This document shows, piece after piece, positions 16,256-26,188 of a DNA stretch of 38,692 bases. Each line of letters begins with the position of its first letter. Position 1 is the stretch's first letter. A model generated the notes under the pieces. It was given only the letters and a program-made list of their open reading frames with translations. It made no database searches and had not been told where the DNA came from. The DNA is from an uncultured Eisenbergiella sp. (lineage in GTDB: Bacteria > Bacillota > Clostridia > Lachnospirales > Lachnospiraceae): the NCBI GenBank assembly GCA_947627215.1, contig CANQVD010000037.1, positions 1 through 38,692 on the forward strand, given 5' to 3'. The position numbers were made by a program, and so were the translations under genes.

Positions 16256-17686
16256 CTAAAACATATATTCACTGATATCATGCACGGAAATTCTGTAGGA
16301 CGAAATCGTGGTAGGCGTACCAACCTCTTTCACATAATTATAAAAGCGAACGCTCTCCAATACCTTCTGGGCATCCGATAAAGTCAGATTTCCATTTTGA
16401 CTGACCCTGATGAAATATCCTGCATAAGGGACAGCTTTTTTCTCCGCAATGCTTGTCCTGGTCGAACTGGTTATGACCATGGGTATGATCAGCTTTTCTT
16501 CAAATATTTCCGACAAAGCCTGACTGCGCCCATATTCAAACCATCTCGCCATTTTATCAGCTTCTCTTTTCTGAAGAGCATCATCAAATTGATGTAAATA
16601 ACCGCAGGCCTTTGGATACTCAGTTGCAAATTCATTTTCCGTGTAGTGTACTATTTTTCCTTCTACTAATTTATAGGGAAAAATGATACGCATCTCCCCT
16701 TTACCCTTCTGGGAGGCATTTTTGCTTTTTGTACTTATTGCCGGCAGAGTAACCTTTTTTTCTACTGGCATTCCTTCCACAAAGTAGAAATTCTCATCTT
16801 CATTTTCCGCGGTAAAAAGGAACGCTTTATTACACAATGTCGCTATACTGTTCTGTACGACAAAATAATCTCCGAACCTTTTTTTACCGCCTCCCGCATG
16901 ATAAAAAAACCATTTTTCACCGTTTTCACCCAATGCAGAACGAGTCAAAGAAAACGAATTCCGGCCACAAACATCTTCATATTCAATCTCATCCGGAATA
17001 TTTCCCTTTTCACATAAAATTAAAGCTGTAGAACAGGTCACCTCAGAAAATACATCCTCGCTTCTGTAATCTATAACTTTTGTAATATAGTTTCTGAGAT
17101 ATTTTCTCAAATGATCAGCGAATCTATTGCGGAAAATACTAAACGGAACCCAATATATCATTTTACCATCATGTGCCAATGCTCTGACACTGGCCTCAAT
17201 AAAGGCATAGCAATAATCAAATCGCCCCTTTTGACAGACCATAAACGTATTCTTCAAAGTCTCTCTTTCATCTTCGGTCAGATCATGATAGGTAATATAA
17301 GGTGGATTCCCAATAATAAAATCCGCATCGCTTTCCTCACTTTTCAGGAAATCCGCGTTCTTGATATTCCACTTAACTCCGGGCAGTCCCTCCTTTGAAA
17401 CCAGTTCATTCAGACGGGCAATACAAATGTCTGCTTTGTGAGAATCAATTTCATAGGCCACAACATCTTCTTCCAATCCATTTCTGATCTCCTCTAAAGT
17501 ATGGCCCTCCAATTTTGCATCTGCAATGTATCTCCTGACAATCTCTACAAGAATATTTCCCTCTCCGCAGGAGTTCTCCAATACCTTATATCCCCACAAA
17601 TTATTTTTATATCCCACATAATCAAGCATTTGCTCCACATACTTGGCCGGAGTAGGAATCTGACAATTCTTTTTTTGTTTAGACAT
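16256..17686 (-). CDS. N6-adenine DNA methyltransferase, gamma class (TaqI/Eco57I-like)
   Basis: The 476-residue protein has motif X (PTPAKYVEQMLDYV, 11-24), a SAM-binding motif I in the divergent form LENSCGEGNIL (36-46), and catalytic motif IV NPPY at 127-130. The order X-I-IV, followed by a C-terminal recognition domain with the TaqI-type block RWFEYGRSQA...EEKLIIPMVITSS (381-407), indicates a gamma-class adenine methyltransferase. No nuclease is fused, so it is not a type IIG enzyme. The ATG at 17686 is chosen because an upstream in-frame ATG (17764) would lie inside the promoter. AAAGG is 11 nt upstream, a weak site. It is the first gene of the AT-rich cassette and probably marks host DNA against the HNH enzyme. 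Confidence 0.88.
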   Translation of the reverse strand: MSKQKKNCQIPTPAKYVEQMLDYVGYKNNLWGYKVLENSCGEGNILVEIVRRYIADAKLEGHTLEEIRNGLEEDVVAYEIDSHKADICIARLNELVSKEGLPGVKWNIKNADFLKSEESDADFIIGNPPYITYHDLTEDERETLKNTFMVCQKGRFDYCYAFIEASVRALAHDGKMIYWVPFSIFRNRFADHLRKYLRNYITKVIDYRSEDVFSEVTCSTALILCEKGNIPDEIEYEDVCGRNSFSLTRSALGENGEKWFFYHAGGGKKRFGDYFVVQNSIATLCNKAFLFTAENEDENFYFVEGMPVEKKVTLPAISTKSKNASQKGKGEMRIIFPYKLVEGKIVHYTENEFATEYPKACGYLHQFDDALQKREADKMARWFEYGRSQALSEIFEEKLIIPMVITSSTRTSIAEKKAVPYAGYFIRVSQNGNLTLSDAQKVLESVRFYNYVKEVGTPTTISSYRISVHDISEYMF

Positions 17687-17740
17687 AACAATATCAGCCT
17701 TTCTAACCTTATCCCAAATCCCCAACAAATTATATGTTTT

Positions 17741-17769
17741 ATTGTAACACAGGCCCAAAAACACGTCAA
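17741..17769 (-). promoter_or_regulatory. Promoter of the methyltransferase/HNH cassette
   Basis: On the minus strand TTGACG (17764-17769) and TACAAT (17741-17746) have a 17-nt spacer and a TG extended -10. The -35 box starts one base after the stop codon of the polysaccharide deacetylase gene (17771-17773). The cassette therefore appears to have its own near-consensus promoter and to be expressed constitutively at a fair level. Confidence 0.72.
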
Positions 17770-17770
17770 T

Positions 17771-18532
17771 TCAGTCAAACAAAATCTCATCCACCGTCAC
17801 AAACGTATACCCCTCATCCAGCAGGACGTCCACGATCTGCAGCGCCGCAGTGACAGTGGACGGATACTCATCGTGCATCAGGATGATCGCATTTTCCTTC
17901 GTCTTTGAGAGCACCCGCTTCACAATGTTAGATACATTGTCCGTACACCAGTCCAGAGGATCGATGCTCCACAACACAGGAAACATGTTCAATTCTTCCT
18001 CAAAGCTTTTATCCCAACTGCCATAAGGAGGCCGCACATATACGACCTCCTCTCCTGTAATCTCTTTTATGATCTCATTGGTCCGAATTAACTCGCTTCG
18101 GAACTGGTCCCGATTGCTCCCGGCAAGCTGCAGATGACTGTAGGTATGATTCCCAATCAGATGCCCTTCCCTTTGCATCCGCTCCACCAGTTCAGGATAT
18201 TTTTCCGCATTTTCTCCCGTGAGGAAAAAGCTGACTTTCACGCTCCGCTCCGCCAGGCCGTCCAGGAGCTTTGGCGTATATCGGGGATCCGGCCCGTCAT
18301 CGAAGGTCAGGGCAATTTTTCTCCTATAAAGCGACTTTTTTTCTGATACGGCTGTATATGATCCGGTCCTTTCCCCCCGGACCGCCCCCGATCGAACCAG
18401 CTTTCCGTTCTCTTTCTCTATTCCATACTGCTTCTGTCCGCTCCAGACAAAGAGGGCCAGCAGGAGAAGACATAGCGCCCGCAGCAATTCGTCATGTCTG
18501 TATTTACCCGAATTTAACCTGTTTCTTTTCAT
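17771..18532 (-). CDS. Polysaccharide deacetylase (NodB family), membrane-anchored
   Basis: The 253-residue protein has the NodB catalytic set: ALTFDDGPDPRYTP (motif 1 with the catalytic Asp pair), IGNHTYSHLQL (motif 2, zinc ligands His-x3-His), VYVRPPYGSWDK (motif 3), SIDPLDW (motif 4) and IILMHDEYPST (motif 5). An N-terminal hydrophobic segment (LLRALCLLLLALFVWSG) after a basic stretch suggests a signal anchor, placing the enzyme outside the membrane. The likely substrate is peptidoglycan or another N-acetylated glycan. The ribosome binding site is weak (GGGCTGG). It is the last gene of the backbone operon before the cassette. Confidence 0.92.
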   Translation of the reverse strand: MKRNRLNSGKYRHDELLRALCLLLLALFVWSGQKQYGIEKENGKLVRSGAVRGERTGSYTAVSEKKSLYRRKIALTFDDGPDPRYTPKLLDGLAERSVKVSFFLTGENAEKYPELVERMQREGHLIGNHTYSHLQLAGSNRDQFRSELIRTNEIIKEITGEEVVYVRPPYGSWDKSFEEELNMFPVLWSIDPLDWCTDNVSNIVKRVLSKTKENAIILMHDEYPSTVTAALQIVDVLLDEGYTFVTVDEILFD

Positions 18533-18615
18533 ATCCAGCCCGGATAATTATTCTTGCTACCATCATATGCCGGACACGAAAAGAGTTTTACAGGATAAGC
18601 CAACAAAAGGCATCT

Positions 18616-19230
18616 TTAGGACTCTGCACATAAGACAGTGATCATTGCGGCAGCCGTAAAAAAAGGGCCAAACGGAAATTCGCCGTTCTCTGTCCCGCTG
18701 CTTTTGGCAATTCTGCTTTTTCCCCATCTGGTCTGTCGAAACATTCTGTCTCCTCCGACATGAACAAGAGCCAACAGGCACGATGCCGCAAGCAGAAATA
18801 ACAGCTTCTTTTGGTCAAAATACAGGCACAATACAAGGATCAGTTTCATATCCCCTCTACCGATCAATTTCTTATTCCGGATCCATTCCATCCCAAGAAC
18901 GATCACAGTCAGGGGAACAAACACACAGAACACACACGCCAATATTACCGGAAGCTGGTTAAAAAAATCTCGCAGCAATATCAAAAACAGCAGCCGGTTC
19001 AACGCGACCGATGCAAGGATCCGGTTTGGCAGAATACGTTTTGTTCTGTCTGTAAAGCTAAGCCAGAGCATCTCCGATGCAAATATAATCCACATGATCA
19101 GACTCGGCGTCATGCCGAACTTCAGAAATATTCCGGCATAAATACCTGCACCCGCAATCGCATATCCCATACGGAGTGCCCTAGTCTGAAAAAAGAGCTT
19201 TTTATTCAATACGAATCCTTTTTCCTTCAT
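18616..19230 (-). CDS. A24-family prepilin-peptidase-like membrane protein
   Basis: The 204-residue protein has the two aspartates of A24 peptidases: Asp61 in LSFTDRTKRILPNRI and Asp127 in LIGRGDMKLILV (the GxGD motif), followed by FPFGPFFTAAAMI near the C-terminus. About six membrane segments are visible. The N-terminal methylation domain of full-length PilD is missing, as in TadV/CpaA-type enzymes. Its start overlaps the stop of the 2-hydroxyacid dehydrogenase gene (ATGA, 19227-19230). No pilin or pilus assembly gene lies in the window, so the substrate must be elsewhere. Confidence 0.82.
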   Translation of the reverse strand: MKEKGFVLNKKLFFQTRALRMGYAIAGAGIYAGIFLKFGMTPSLIMWIIFASEMLWLSFTDRTKRILPNRILASVALNRLLFLILLRDFFNQLPVILACVFCVFVPLTVIVLGMEWIRNKKLIGRGDMKLILVLCLYFDQKKLLFLLAASCLLALVHVGGDRMFRQTRWGKSRIAKSSGTENGEFPFGPFFTAAAMITVLCAES

Positions 19231-20171
19231 TCCACCACATTCTGCGGACTGCCCTCCAGAAAACGGGCCACATTTTCAAACACGATGACCGCCCGCTTAA
19301 ACAGCGCTTCCTTCGTGGCAAACGCGACGTGAGGCGTGGCGATGAGATTGGGGCAGTTGAGCAGCGGATGATCCGCGGCGATCGGCGGCTCCGTTTCGAA
19401 CACATCCACCGCAGCGCCTCCCAGACGCCCCTCCCGCAGCGCATCGGCCAGCGCCCGGCTGTCCACCACCGGCCCTCTGGCGGTATTGATCAGAAGCGCG
19501 TCCGGCTTCATCAGCGCCAGCTTTCCGGCGTCGATCAGCCCCCGCGTGCCATCGTTCAGCGGCACATGCAGGGACACGATATCACACAGGGAAAGAAGCG
19601 TATCCAGATCCGTCATTTTTACACCCTCCGGCCGCTTCGGGCTCCTGTTATACCCGTAAACCTCACAGCCGAAGGCTTTCGCCAGCATCGCCGTCCTGCT
19701 GCCGATGGCGCCCATGCCGACGACGCCGAATTTCTTCCCCTCCAGCTCCAGGCCCACCAGACCGGTCTTGTCCTTTTCCCGGCGCACCGCCTCATTGCAG
19801 GGAATGATCCTGCGGTACAGGCTCAGCGCCAGCCCAAACACCAGCTCCGAAACCGCCGTATTGGAGTATCCCGCACAGTTGCAGACCAGAATCCCCCGCT
19901 CCCTGCAATAGTCCATCGCCACATGATCCACGCCGGTAAAGGCTACAGAAATCATTTTCAGCTTCGGGCAGCGCTCCAGCACTTCCTTTTTGAACGGCAG
20001 GTTGGAAAAGGCCAGGATATCCGCATCCTGCGCGCGCAGGACGAGCGTTTCGGTATCTGTGACGCGCGTGTCGCAATACGTGATCTCCACCCGGCTTCCC
20101 AGTTTTTCCTCCGCCAGCTTCAGCAGTTGCTCCTTCTCTACGCCCAAAGGTTCGATGATCGTCAGTCTCAT
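19227..20171 (-). CDS. D-isomer-specific 2-hydroxyacid dehydrogenase
   Basis: The 314-residue protein has the two-domain fold of this family: the Rossmann motif GVVGMGAIGS (149-158) and the catalytic triad Arg232 (INTARGPVVD), Glu261 (FETEPP) and His281 (ATPHVAF). It reversibly reduces 2-oxoacids; candidates include hydroxypyruvate, glyoxylate and phosphohydroxypyruvate. Asn-Arg-Ser after the second strand (YGYNRS) points to NADP rather than NAD. It lacks the regulatory ACT domain of long SerA. The start and stop overlap the neighbouring genes by 4 bases each, so it belongs to the same operon. Confidence 0.9.
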   Translation of the reverse strand: MRLTIIEPLGVEKEQLLKLAEEKLGSRVEITYCDTRVTDTETLVLRAQDADILAFSNLPFKKEVLERCPKLKMISVAFTGVDHVAMDYCRERGILVCNCAGYSNTAVSELVFGLALSLYRRIIPCNEAVRREKDKTGLVGLELEGKKFGVVGMGAIGSRTAMLAKAFGCEVYGYNRSPKRPEGVKMTDLDTLLSLCDIVSLHVPLNDGTRGLIDAGKLALMKPDALLINTARGPVVDSRALADALREGRLGGAAVDVFETEPPIAADHPLLNCPNLIATPHVAFATKEALFKRAVIVFENVARFLEGSPQNVVE

Positions 20172-21466
20172 TCCTGCTCCTCCGTTTTCTTCTCCGCGCC
20201 GCCTTCCATCTCCTTCAGCATATTTGCAATCCGTTCCTGAGACCGGGAAATGGATTCAAAAACCTGCCGGATCCGTTCGCGGTATTCGCTCTCTCCCGTT
20301 TCCATCTCATATATGCCGGATTCCAACTGAGCCTCCTCAGACAGATCCGCTTCCGGCGCTTCCCAGGCTTCCTCCGCGGCGGCTTCCTCCTTTTCCACCG
20401 CCTCCGGTCCCGCTTCCTCACACGGTGCCGCGGCTTCCGTCCGAAGCTCCGCGTCCGGTTCCCGCAATGCGTCTTCGGGCCCGTTCTCCGCCGCGCTCTC
20501 CGCATTCTTCTCCTGCGGCTGGTCCAAAGCCCTGCCGTTCCCCTCCGTTACGGTCTCCGAAGCGGAATATTCCTCGCCAGCGGCACCGATCAGCGTGACC
20601 TCTGTCTTTTTCCCGCCGATTCTCTTCTGGGAAGGATCCAGCGTCACCAGGGGAATCTGTTTGGTCCGATCCCCCGCCGTCCGGCCGGCCGGGACAGCGG
20701 AAAAAAGCTTCGACATCAGGGATGAGAGCCCCGCCTTCACGCCAATGCCGGACTCTCTGGCCGCGCCCTGCAATTCCGACTTCCGAAAATGCTCCAGCCG
20801 CTTTTCATACGCTTTCTTTTGCTCCACCGACTGCCGTTTCTCCCGTTCCAGCTCCCTGCGCAGACGCAGCATGCGTTTTTCCTGCTCTTCCAGCGTCTTC
20901 TGCACATCTTCCCGCCCCTGACGCTGCCTGTCCATCTCATCCCGCAGATTCTTCACATTCAACTGAAGCGTTTTTCGCTCCGCCGACACGTTTTCCAGCT
21001 CCGCCTGCAGGGACTCCCCCTTTGCCGATGCGTTTTCCATCTCCGCTCGCAGGGATTCCCGCTCCGCCGAAACGCTCTCCAGCTCCGCTCGCAGGGACTC
21101 CCGCTCCGCCGATGCGTTCTCCAGCTCCGCCTGCAGGGATTCCCGCTTTGCCAATGCGCTCTTTAGCTCCTTACGTGCCTCCTCTGCCAGGGCCGCCGCT
21201 TCCTCCGCCTGCCCGCGGACCAGCCGCAGATTTTCCTGCGCCTCCGTCACGCCGTTCTTCTGCTCCTCCAGCTCCTGCCTGAGCGCTTCCGCCTCCGTCT
21301 GCAGCGAGGAGGCATATTCCTGCTGCTCTTTCAGCGTCTCCTTCAGCTTTTCCAACTGGACCCTGAGCATCCCGTTTTCGCTTTCGAGCTGACTGATGTA
21401 TTCCTCCACGTCCCCTTTTCGGTATCCGCCGACTGCGGCAGTCCTGAACAATTTTCTCTCCGCCAC
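20168..21466 (-). CDS. DivIVA-like coiled-coil protein with tandem repeats
   Basis: The 432-residue protein starts MAERKLFRTAAVGGYRKGDVEEYISQLE, which resembles the N-terminal membrane-curvature motif of DivIVA/GpsB (F...GY...dV..yi..le). About 230 residues of uninterrupted heptad coiled coil follow, including 14-residue repeats of the SAERESLRAELEN type. The C-terminal third is acidic, low-complexity and Ala/Glu/Pro-rich. The start is GTG at 21466, with GGAGGG 6 nt upstream; a longer reading from 21577 would overlap the preceding gene and has no such site. A cell-pole or division scaffold role is inferred from the motif only. Confidence 0.7.
   Translation of the reverse strand: MAERKLFRTAAVGGYRKGDVEEYISQLESENGMLRVQLEKLKETLKEQQEYASSLQTEAEALRQELEEQKNGVTEAQENLRLVRGQAEEAAALAEEARKELKSALAKRESLQAELENASAERESLRAELESVSAERESLRAEMENASAKGESLQAELENVSAERKTLQLNVKNLRDEMDRQRQGREDVQKTLEEQEKRMLRLRRELEREKRQSVEQKKAYEKRLEHFRKSELQGAARESGIGVKAGLSSLMSKLFSAVPAGRTAGDRTKQIPLVTLDPSQKRIGGKKTEVTLIGAAGEEYSASETVTEGNGRALDQPQEKNAESAAENGPEDALREPDAELRTEAAAPCEEAGPEAVEKEEAAAEEAWEAPEADLSEEAQLESGIYEMETGESEYRERIRQVFESISRSQERIANMLKEMEGGAEKKTEEQE
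20949..21158. repeat. 42-bp tandem repeats encoding 14-residue coiled-coil units
   Basis: Four clear 42-bp units start at 20991, 21033, 21075 and 21117; a more divergent one starts at 20949. Each codes for a 14-residue unit of the kind ASAERESLRAELEN, exactly two heptads, so copy-number change keeps both the frame and the coiled-coil register. The units differ by only a few bases, which suggests recent duplication or homogenisation. Confidence 0.9.
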
Positions 21467-21536
21467 TGTTTTCCCTCCATTCTCCGCTTTTCTTTTACCG
21501 ATCTTCGCAAGACCGCCCAAACCGCGCCGCGCCGGC

Positions 21537-23027
21537 TTATTCCGCATCATGTCCGGAAACTGCCGGTCCCTCCGCATTTTCCTCCGCCTGCTCCGCGAAA
21601 TTCAGGTGGGAAAGATACATTTCCGAAAAGCCTTCCTGCGCCGCCAGATCGATCGGCTCACAGATTTCCCGGATACGGGCCGCTTCCTCCCGGCCTCCGC
21701 TTTCGCCGTACAGAAAAGCGCCGGCCAGAGCGGTATTTCCGACCGCTTCCGTGCGCCCGGCCAGAGACGGCGGCAGCAGGCCAATCTGTGCCGCCCGCGC
21801 GACATCCAGGAAATAACCGAACCCTCCCGCAAGCCAGACCCTGGCAATATCCTCCATATCGATCCCATATCGCCGGACGAGCATCTGAATCCCGGCAAAA
21901 ACCGCGGCCTTTGCCATCTGAACCGCACGGATATCCTCCTGCGTGATATGGATCCTTCTGCCCGGCTGCCCTTTTGGCTCCCAGTCCGCGCCTTCGGAAA
22001 ACCAGGGCTCCGCCAGAAGCCCTGTTCCGTCCACCAGCCCGGCCTCCAGCAGCTCGCCGGTCACGGCGATCATATCCGTTCCTTCCGTTCCCGCCCTTCC
22101 TTCAAAGGCCGGTCCGGCTGCCGTCGCCGTACAGAGCAGCCGGTCACAGTTGCCCAGCACCATCTCCCCATTCGTGCCGAGGTCGATGAGCAGACAGATC
22201 TCCTTTTTTCTGTGCATGCCGGCTGCCAGAATCCCGGCCAGGACGTCGGCCCCCACGAAAGCGGATATGCCCGGCAGCAGGGTCAGATCGTATTGCGCCG
22301 TCCCCTGTCCGCCGATCCGCACCCTCTGCTCCTGCAGCGTCACAGGGGAAAAGGGATAGCGGCCGAGTCCGTCCGCCGGCAGCCCTGCCAGCAAATGCTC
22401 CATCACGGTATTTCCTGCCAGAAGGATTTCGGGACGCATCCGCGCTTTGCATATTCCGGTCAGACTTCGAATTCCTTCCGCCAGGGCCTCATCCGCACAC
22501 GTCTTTAGCGCCTCCGCCTTTCCCGCTCCCGCCGCCCGGATCCTGGAGATCACATCGCTCCCATAACGCCGCTGCGGATTCATCCGCTTCCACTCCGCCA
22601 GCACTCTGCCGTTCGATACGGTCCTCGCCTGCATGGCGATCGTGGTCGTCCCCAGGTCAACGGCGATCCGGTACGCCGCATCCGATCCCGACACCTGTTC
22701 CCCGGCCGCCTGAAAACCCGATTCCGTCACGATCCGGGTGCACGGTGCCTGCACAAACTCTATTTCCACCCGACAGGGTGCGTTCACACGGTGCAGACAG
22801 GCCAGCCTGACACCGCTTCGCAGCTCTCCCGGCGAAAAAATGCGCCGCTCCGCCGCCTCCGGCAACGGCGCTCCTTCCAGATAACGCACCCGGCATCTGC
22901 CGCAGTATCCGGCGCCCATACAGCCGTCCTCCGGGCGGATACCCCGCTCACGCAGCGCCTCCAGCAGGGTGCCCGGAAACGGAGCCTCCAGACATATCTC
23001 AGATAAACCGGTTCTTTTCCCTGTCAT
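21537..23027 (-). CDS. Ferredoxin-fused ASKHA protein, reductive activator of corrinoid proteins (RACE/RamA type)
   Basis: The N-terminal 2Fe-2S domain has Cys36, Cys42, Cys45 (GCMGAGYCGRCRV) and Cys77 (LACLHRV). The rest is an ASKHA-type ATPase of the DUF4445 kind, with AVDLGTTTIAMQ (122-133), LIDLGTNGEMVLG and VWLAGGFGYFLD. Such proteins use ATP to reduce the inactive Co(II) cofactor of corrinoid methyl-transfer proteins. I choose the ATG at 23027 (MTGKRTG), 29 nt inside the end of the DUF4250 gene, giving 496 residues and translational coupling. No corrinoid protein or methyltransferase lies nearby, so its client is elsewhere in the genome. Confidence 0.85.
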   Translation of the reverse strand: MTGKRTGLSEICLEAPFPGTLLEALRERGIRPEDGCMGAGYCGRCRVRYLEGAPLPEAAERRIFSPGELRSGVRLACLHRVNAPCRVEIEFVQAPCTRIVTESGFQAAGEQVSGSDAAYRIAVDLGTTTIAMQARTVSNGRVLAEWKRMNPQRRYGSDVISRIRAAGAGKAEALKTCADEALAEGIRSLTGICKARMRPEILLAGNTVMEHLLAGLPADGLGRYPFSPVTLQEQRVRIGGQGTAQYDLTLLPGISAFVGADVLAGILAAGMHRKKEICLLIDLGTNGEMVLGNCDRLLCTATAAGPAFEGRAGTEGTDMIAVTGELLEAGLVDGTGLLAEPWFSEGADWEPKGQPGRRIHITQEDIRAVQMAKAAVFAGIQMLVRRYGIDMEDIARVWLAGGFGYFLDVARAAQIGLLPPSLAGRTEAVGNTALAGAFLYGESGGREEAARIREICEPIDLAAQEGFSEMYLSHLNFAEQAEENAEGPAVSGHDAE

Positions 23028-23172
23028 AATGGTATCCGATCCCCGAAAGCTTTTCCTCCAGCTCCGCCCTGCTGATATCCAGATCCTCACAGCAGCTTTC
23101 CAGACTGCCGTAAAAATCGCGCAGCTTCAAATTGATAAAACTGAGAAGCATAATGGGATCCTGCGGTATCAT
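22999..23172 (-). CDS. DUF4250 small protein
   Basis: The 57-residue product, MIPQDPIMLLSFINLKLRDFY and onward to YHYDREKNRFI, matches DUF4250, a small conserved family of Clostridia with no known function. The ATG at 23172 has AAAGGAG 10 nt upstream. A longer in-frame reading starts before the predicted transcript start and is rejected. It overlaps the start of the RACE gene and is the first gene after the promoter. Confidence 0.85.
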   Translation of the reverse strand: MIPQDPIMLLSFINLKLRDFYGSLESCCEDLDISRAELEEKLSGIGYHYDREKNRFI

Positions 23173-23228
23173 ATCCTGTCGCTGCTCCTTTCCGTATATT
23201 CCTAAATCTTTCCGCGTGCTCTGATCAA

Positions 23229-23257
23229 AGTATAGCACGGATCACGCGCTTTGTGAA
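23229..23257 (-). promoter_or_regulatory. Promoter of the DUF4250-RACE-DivIVA-like operon
   Basis: TTCACA (23252-23257) and TATACT (23229-23234) are separated by 17 nt on the minus strand. The transcript would start about 50 nt before the DUF4250 ATG. Tight spacing and overlaps downstream suggest it drives the genes down to the polysaccharide deacetylase. Confidence 0.65.
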
Positions 23258-23383
23258 AGGATTTTTGCGGATTCTTCCCGCCCGTTCCTCTCACGTGACC
23301 GCGGTTCAGACCTTCCCGGCATGCTCTGTGCCGGCGGCGTTTCGTTCCGGACCGTAAGCAGTACGAAAAAGCGCAAAGGACGC

Positions 23384-23420
23384 AAAACAGCCCCGGCAGA
23401 GGTTCCATCCTCCGCCGGGG
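23384..23420 (-). terminator. Terminator of clpB
   Basis: On the minus strand CCCCGGCGGAGG and CCTCTGCCGGGG (23391-23420) form a 12-bp stem with one mismatch and a 6-nt loop; CTGTTTTGCGTCCTTT follows. It lies 41 nt after the clpB stop. Between it and the next promoter (23258-23383) I see nothing else. Confidence 0.75.
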
Positions 23421-23461
23421 CCGCCGCCATTCCGAAAGGAAACCGGCACGGTTCCTTCCCT

Positions 23462-26044
<2,583 letters not shown>

Positions 26045-26097
26045 ATGAACGCCTCCTTTTTGTTCTATTTGAAGTATAACAGCTCGCTTCTAGTGAT

Positions 26098-26126
26098 ACT
26101 ATAGCACCTGCTGTTAGCCACGTCAA
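26098..26126 (-). promoter_or_regulatory. clpB: Promoter of clpB
   Basis: TTGACG (26121-26126) and TATAGT (26098-26103) are separated by 17 nt on the minus strand. This is a vegetative sigma-A promoter, so heat induction would have to come from a repressor rather than from a heat-shock sigma factor. Confidence 0.75.
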
Positions 26127-26140
26127 GAGGTGAGTGCTAA
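26114..26140. promoter_or_regulatory. Degenerate CIRCE (HrcA) operator over the clpB -35 box
   Basis: CIRCE is TTAGCACTC-N9-GAGTGCTAA. Here, reading the minus strand, the first half TTAGCACTC is perfect (26132-26140), the spacer is exactly 9 nt, and the other half keeps only the outer GCTAA (26114-26118; 5 of 9 positions). The -35 box lies within the element, so bound HrcA would block RNA polymerase. No CtsR-type heptamer repeat was seen. Confidence 0.65.
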
Positions 26141-26188
26141 TTATTTATAAAAATATACGCAGAAAACCGCCGCACCGAAAATGGATTC

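Noticed and set aside
17687-17764. Longer methyltransferase reading from 17764
   Set aside because: That start lies within the promoter and upstream of the expected transcript start; the ATG at 17686 fits the family.
12345-17769. Cassette as Detocs, Septu, DISARM or BREX
   Set aside because: Detocs would need its nucleoside phosphorylase effector, Septu an AAA/ABC-type ATPase, and DISARM and BREX helicase and other signature genes. None is present; only single parts resemble them.
20949-21158. 42-bp repeats as a CRISPR array
   Set aside because: The units are contiguous without spacers and encode in-frame heptad coiled coil.
21467-21577. N-terminal extension of the DivIVA-like protein from 21577
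   Set aside because: It would overlap the end of the preceding gene and lacks a ribosome binding site, whereas GTG at 21466 has GGAGGG.
26098-26140. CtsR operator at clpB
   Set aside because: No tandem GGTCAAA-type heptamer repeat is visible near the promoter; only the CIRCE-like element fits.
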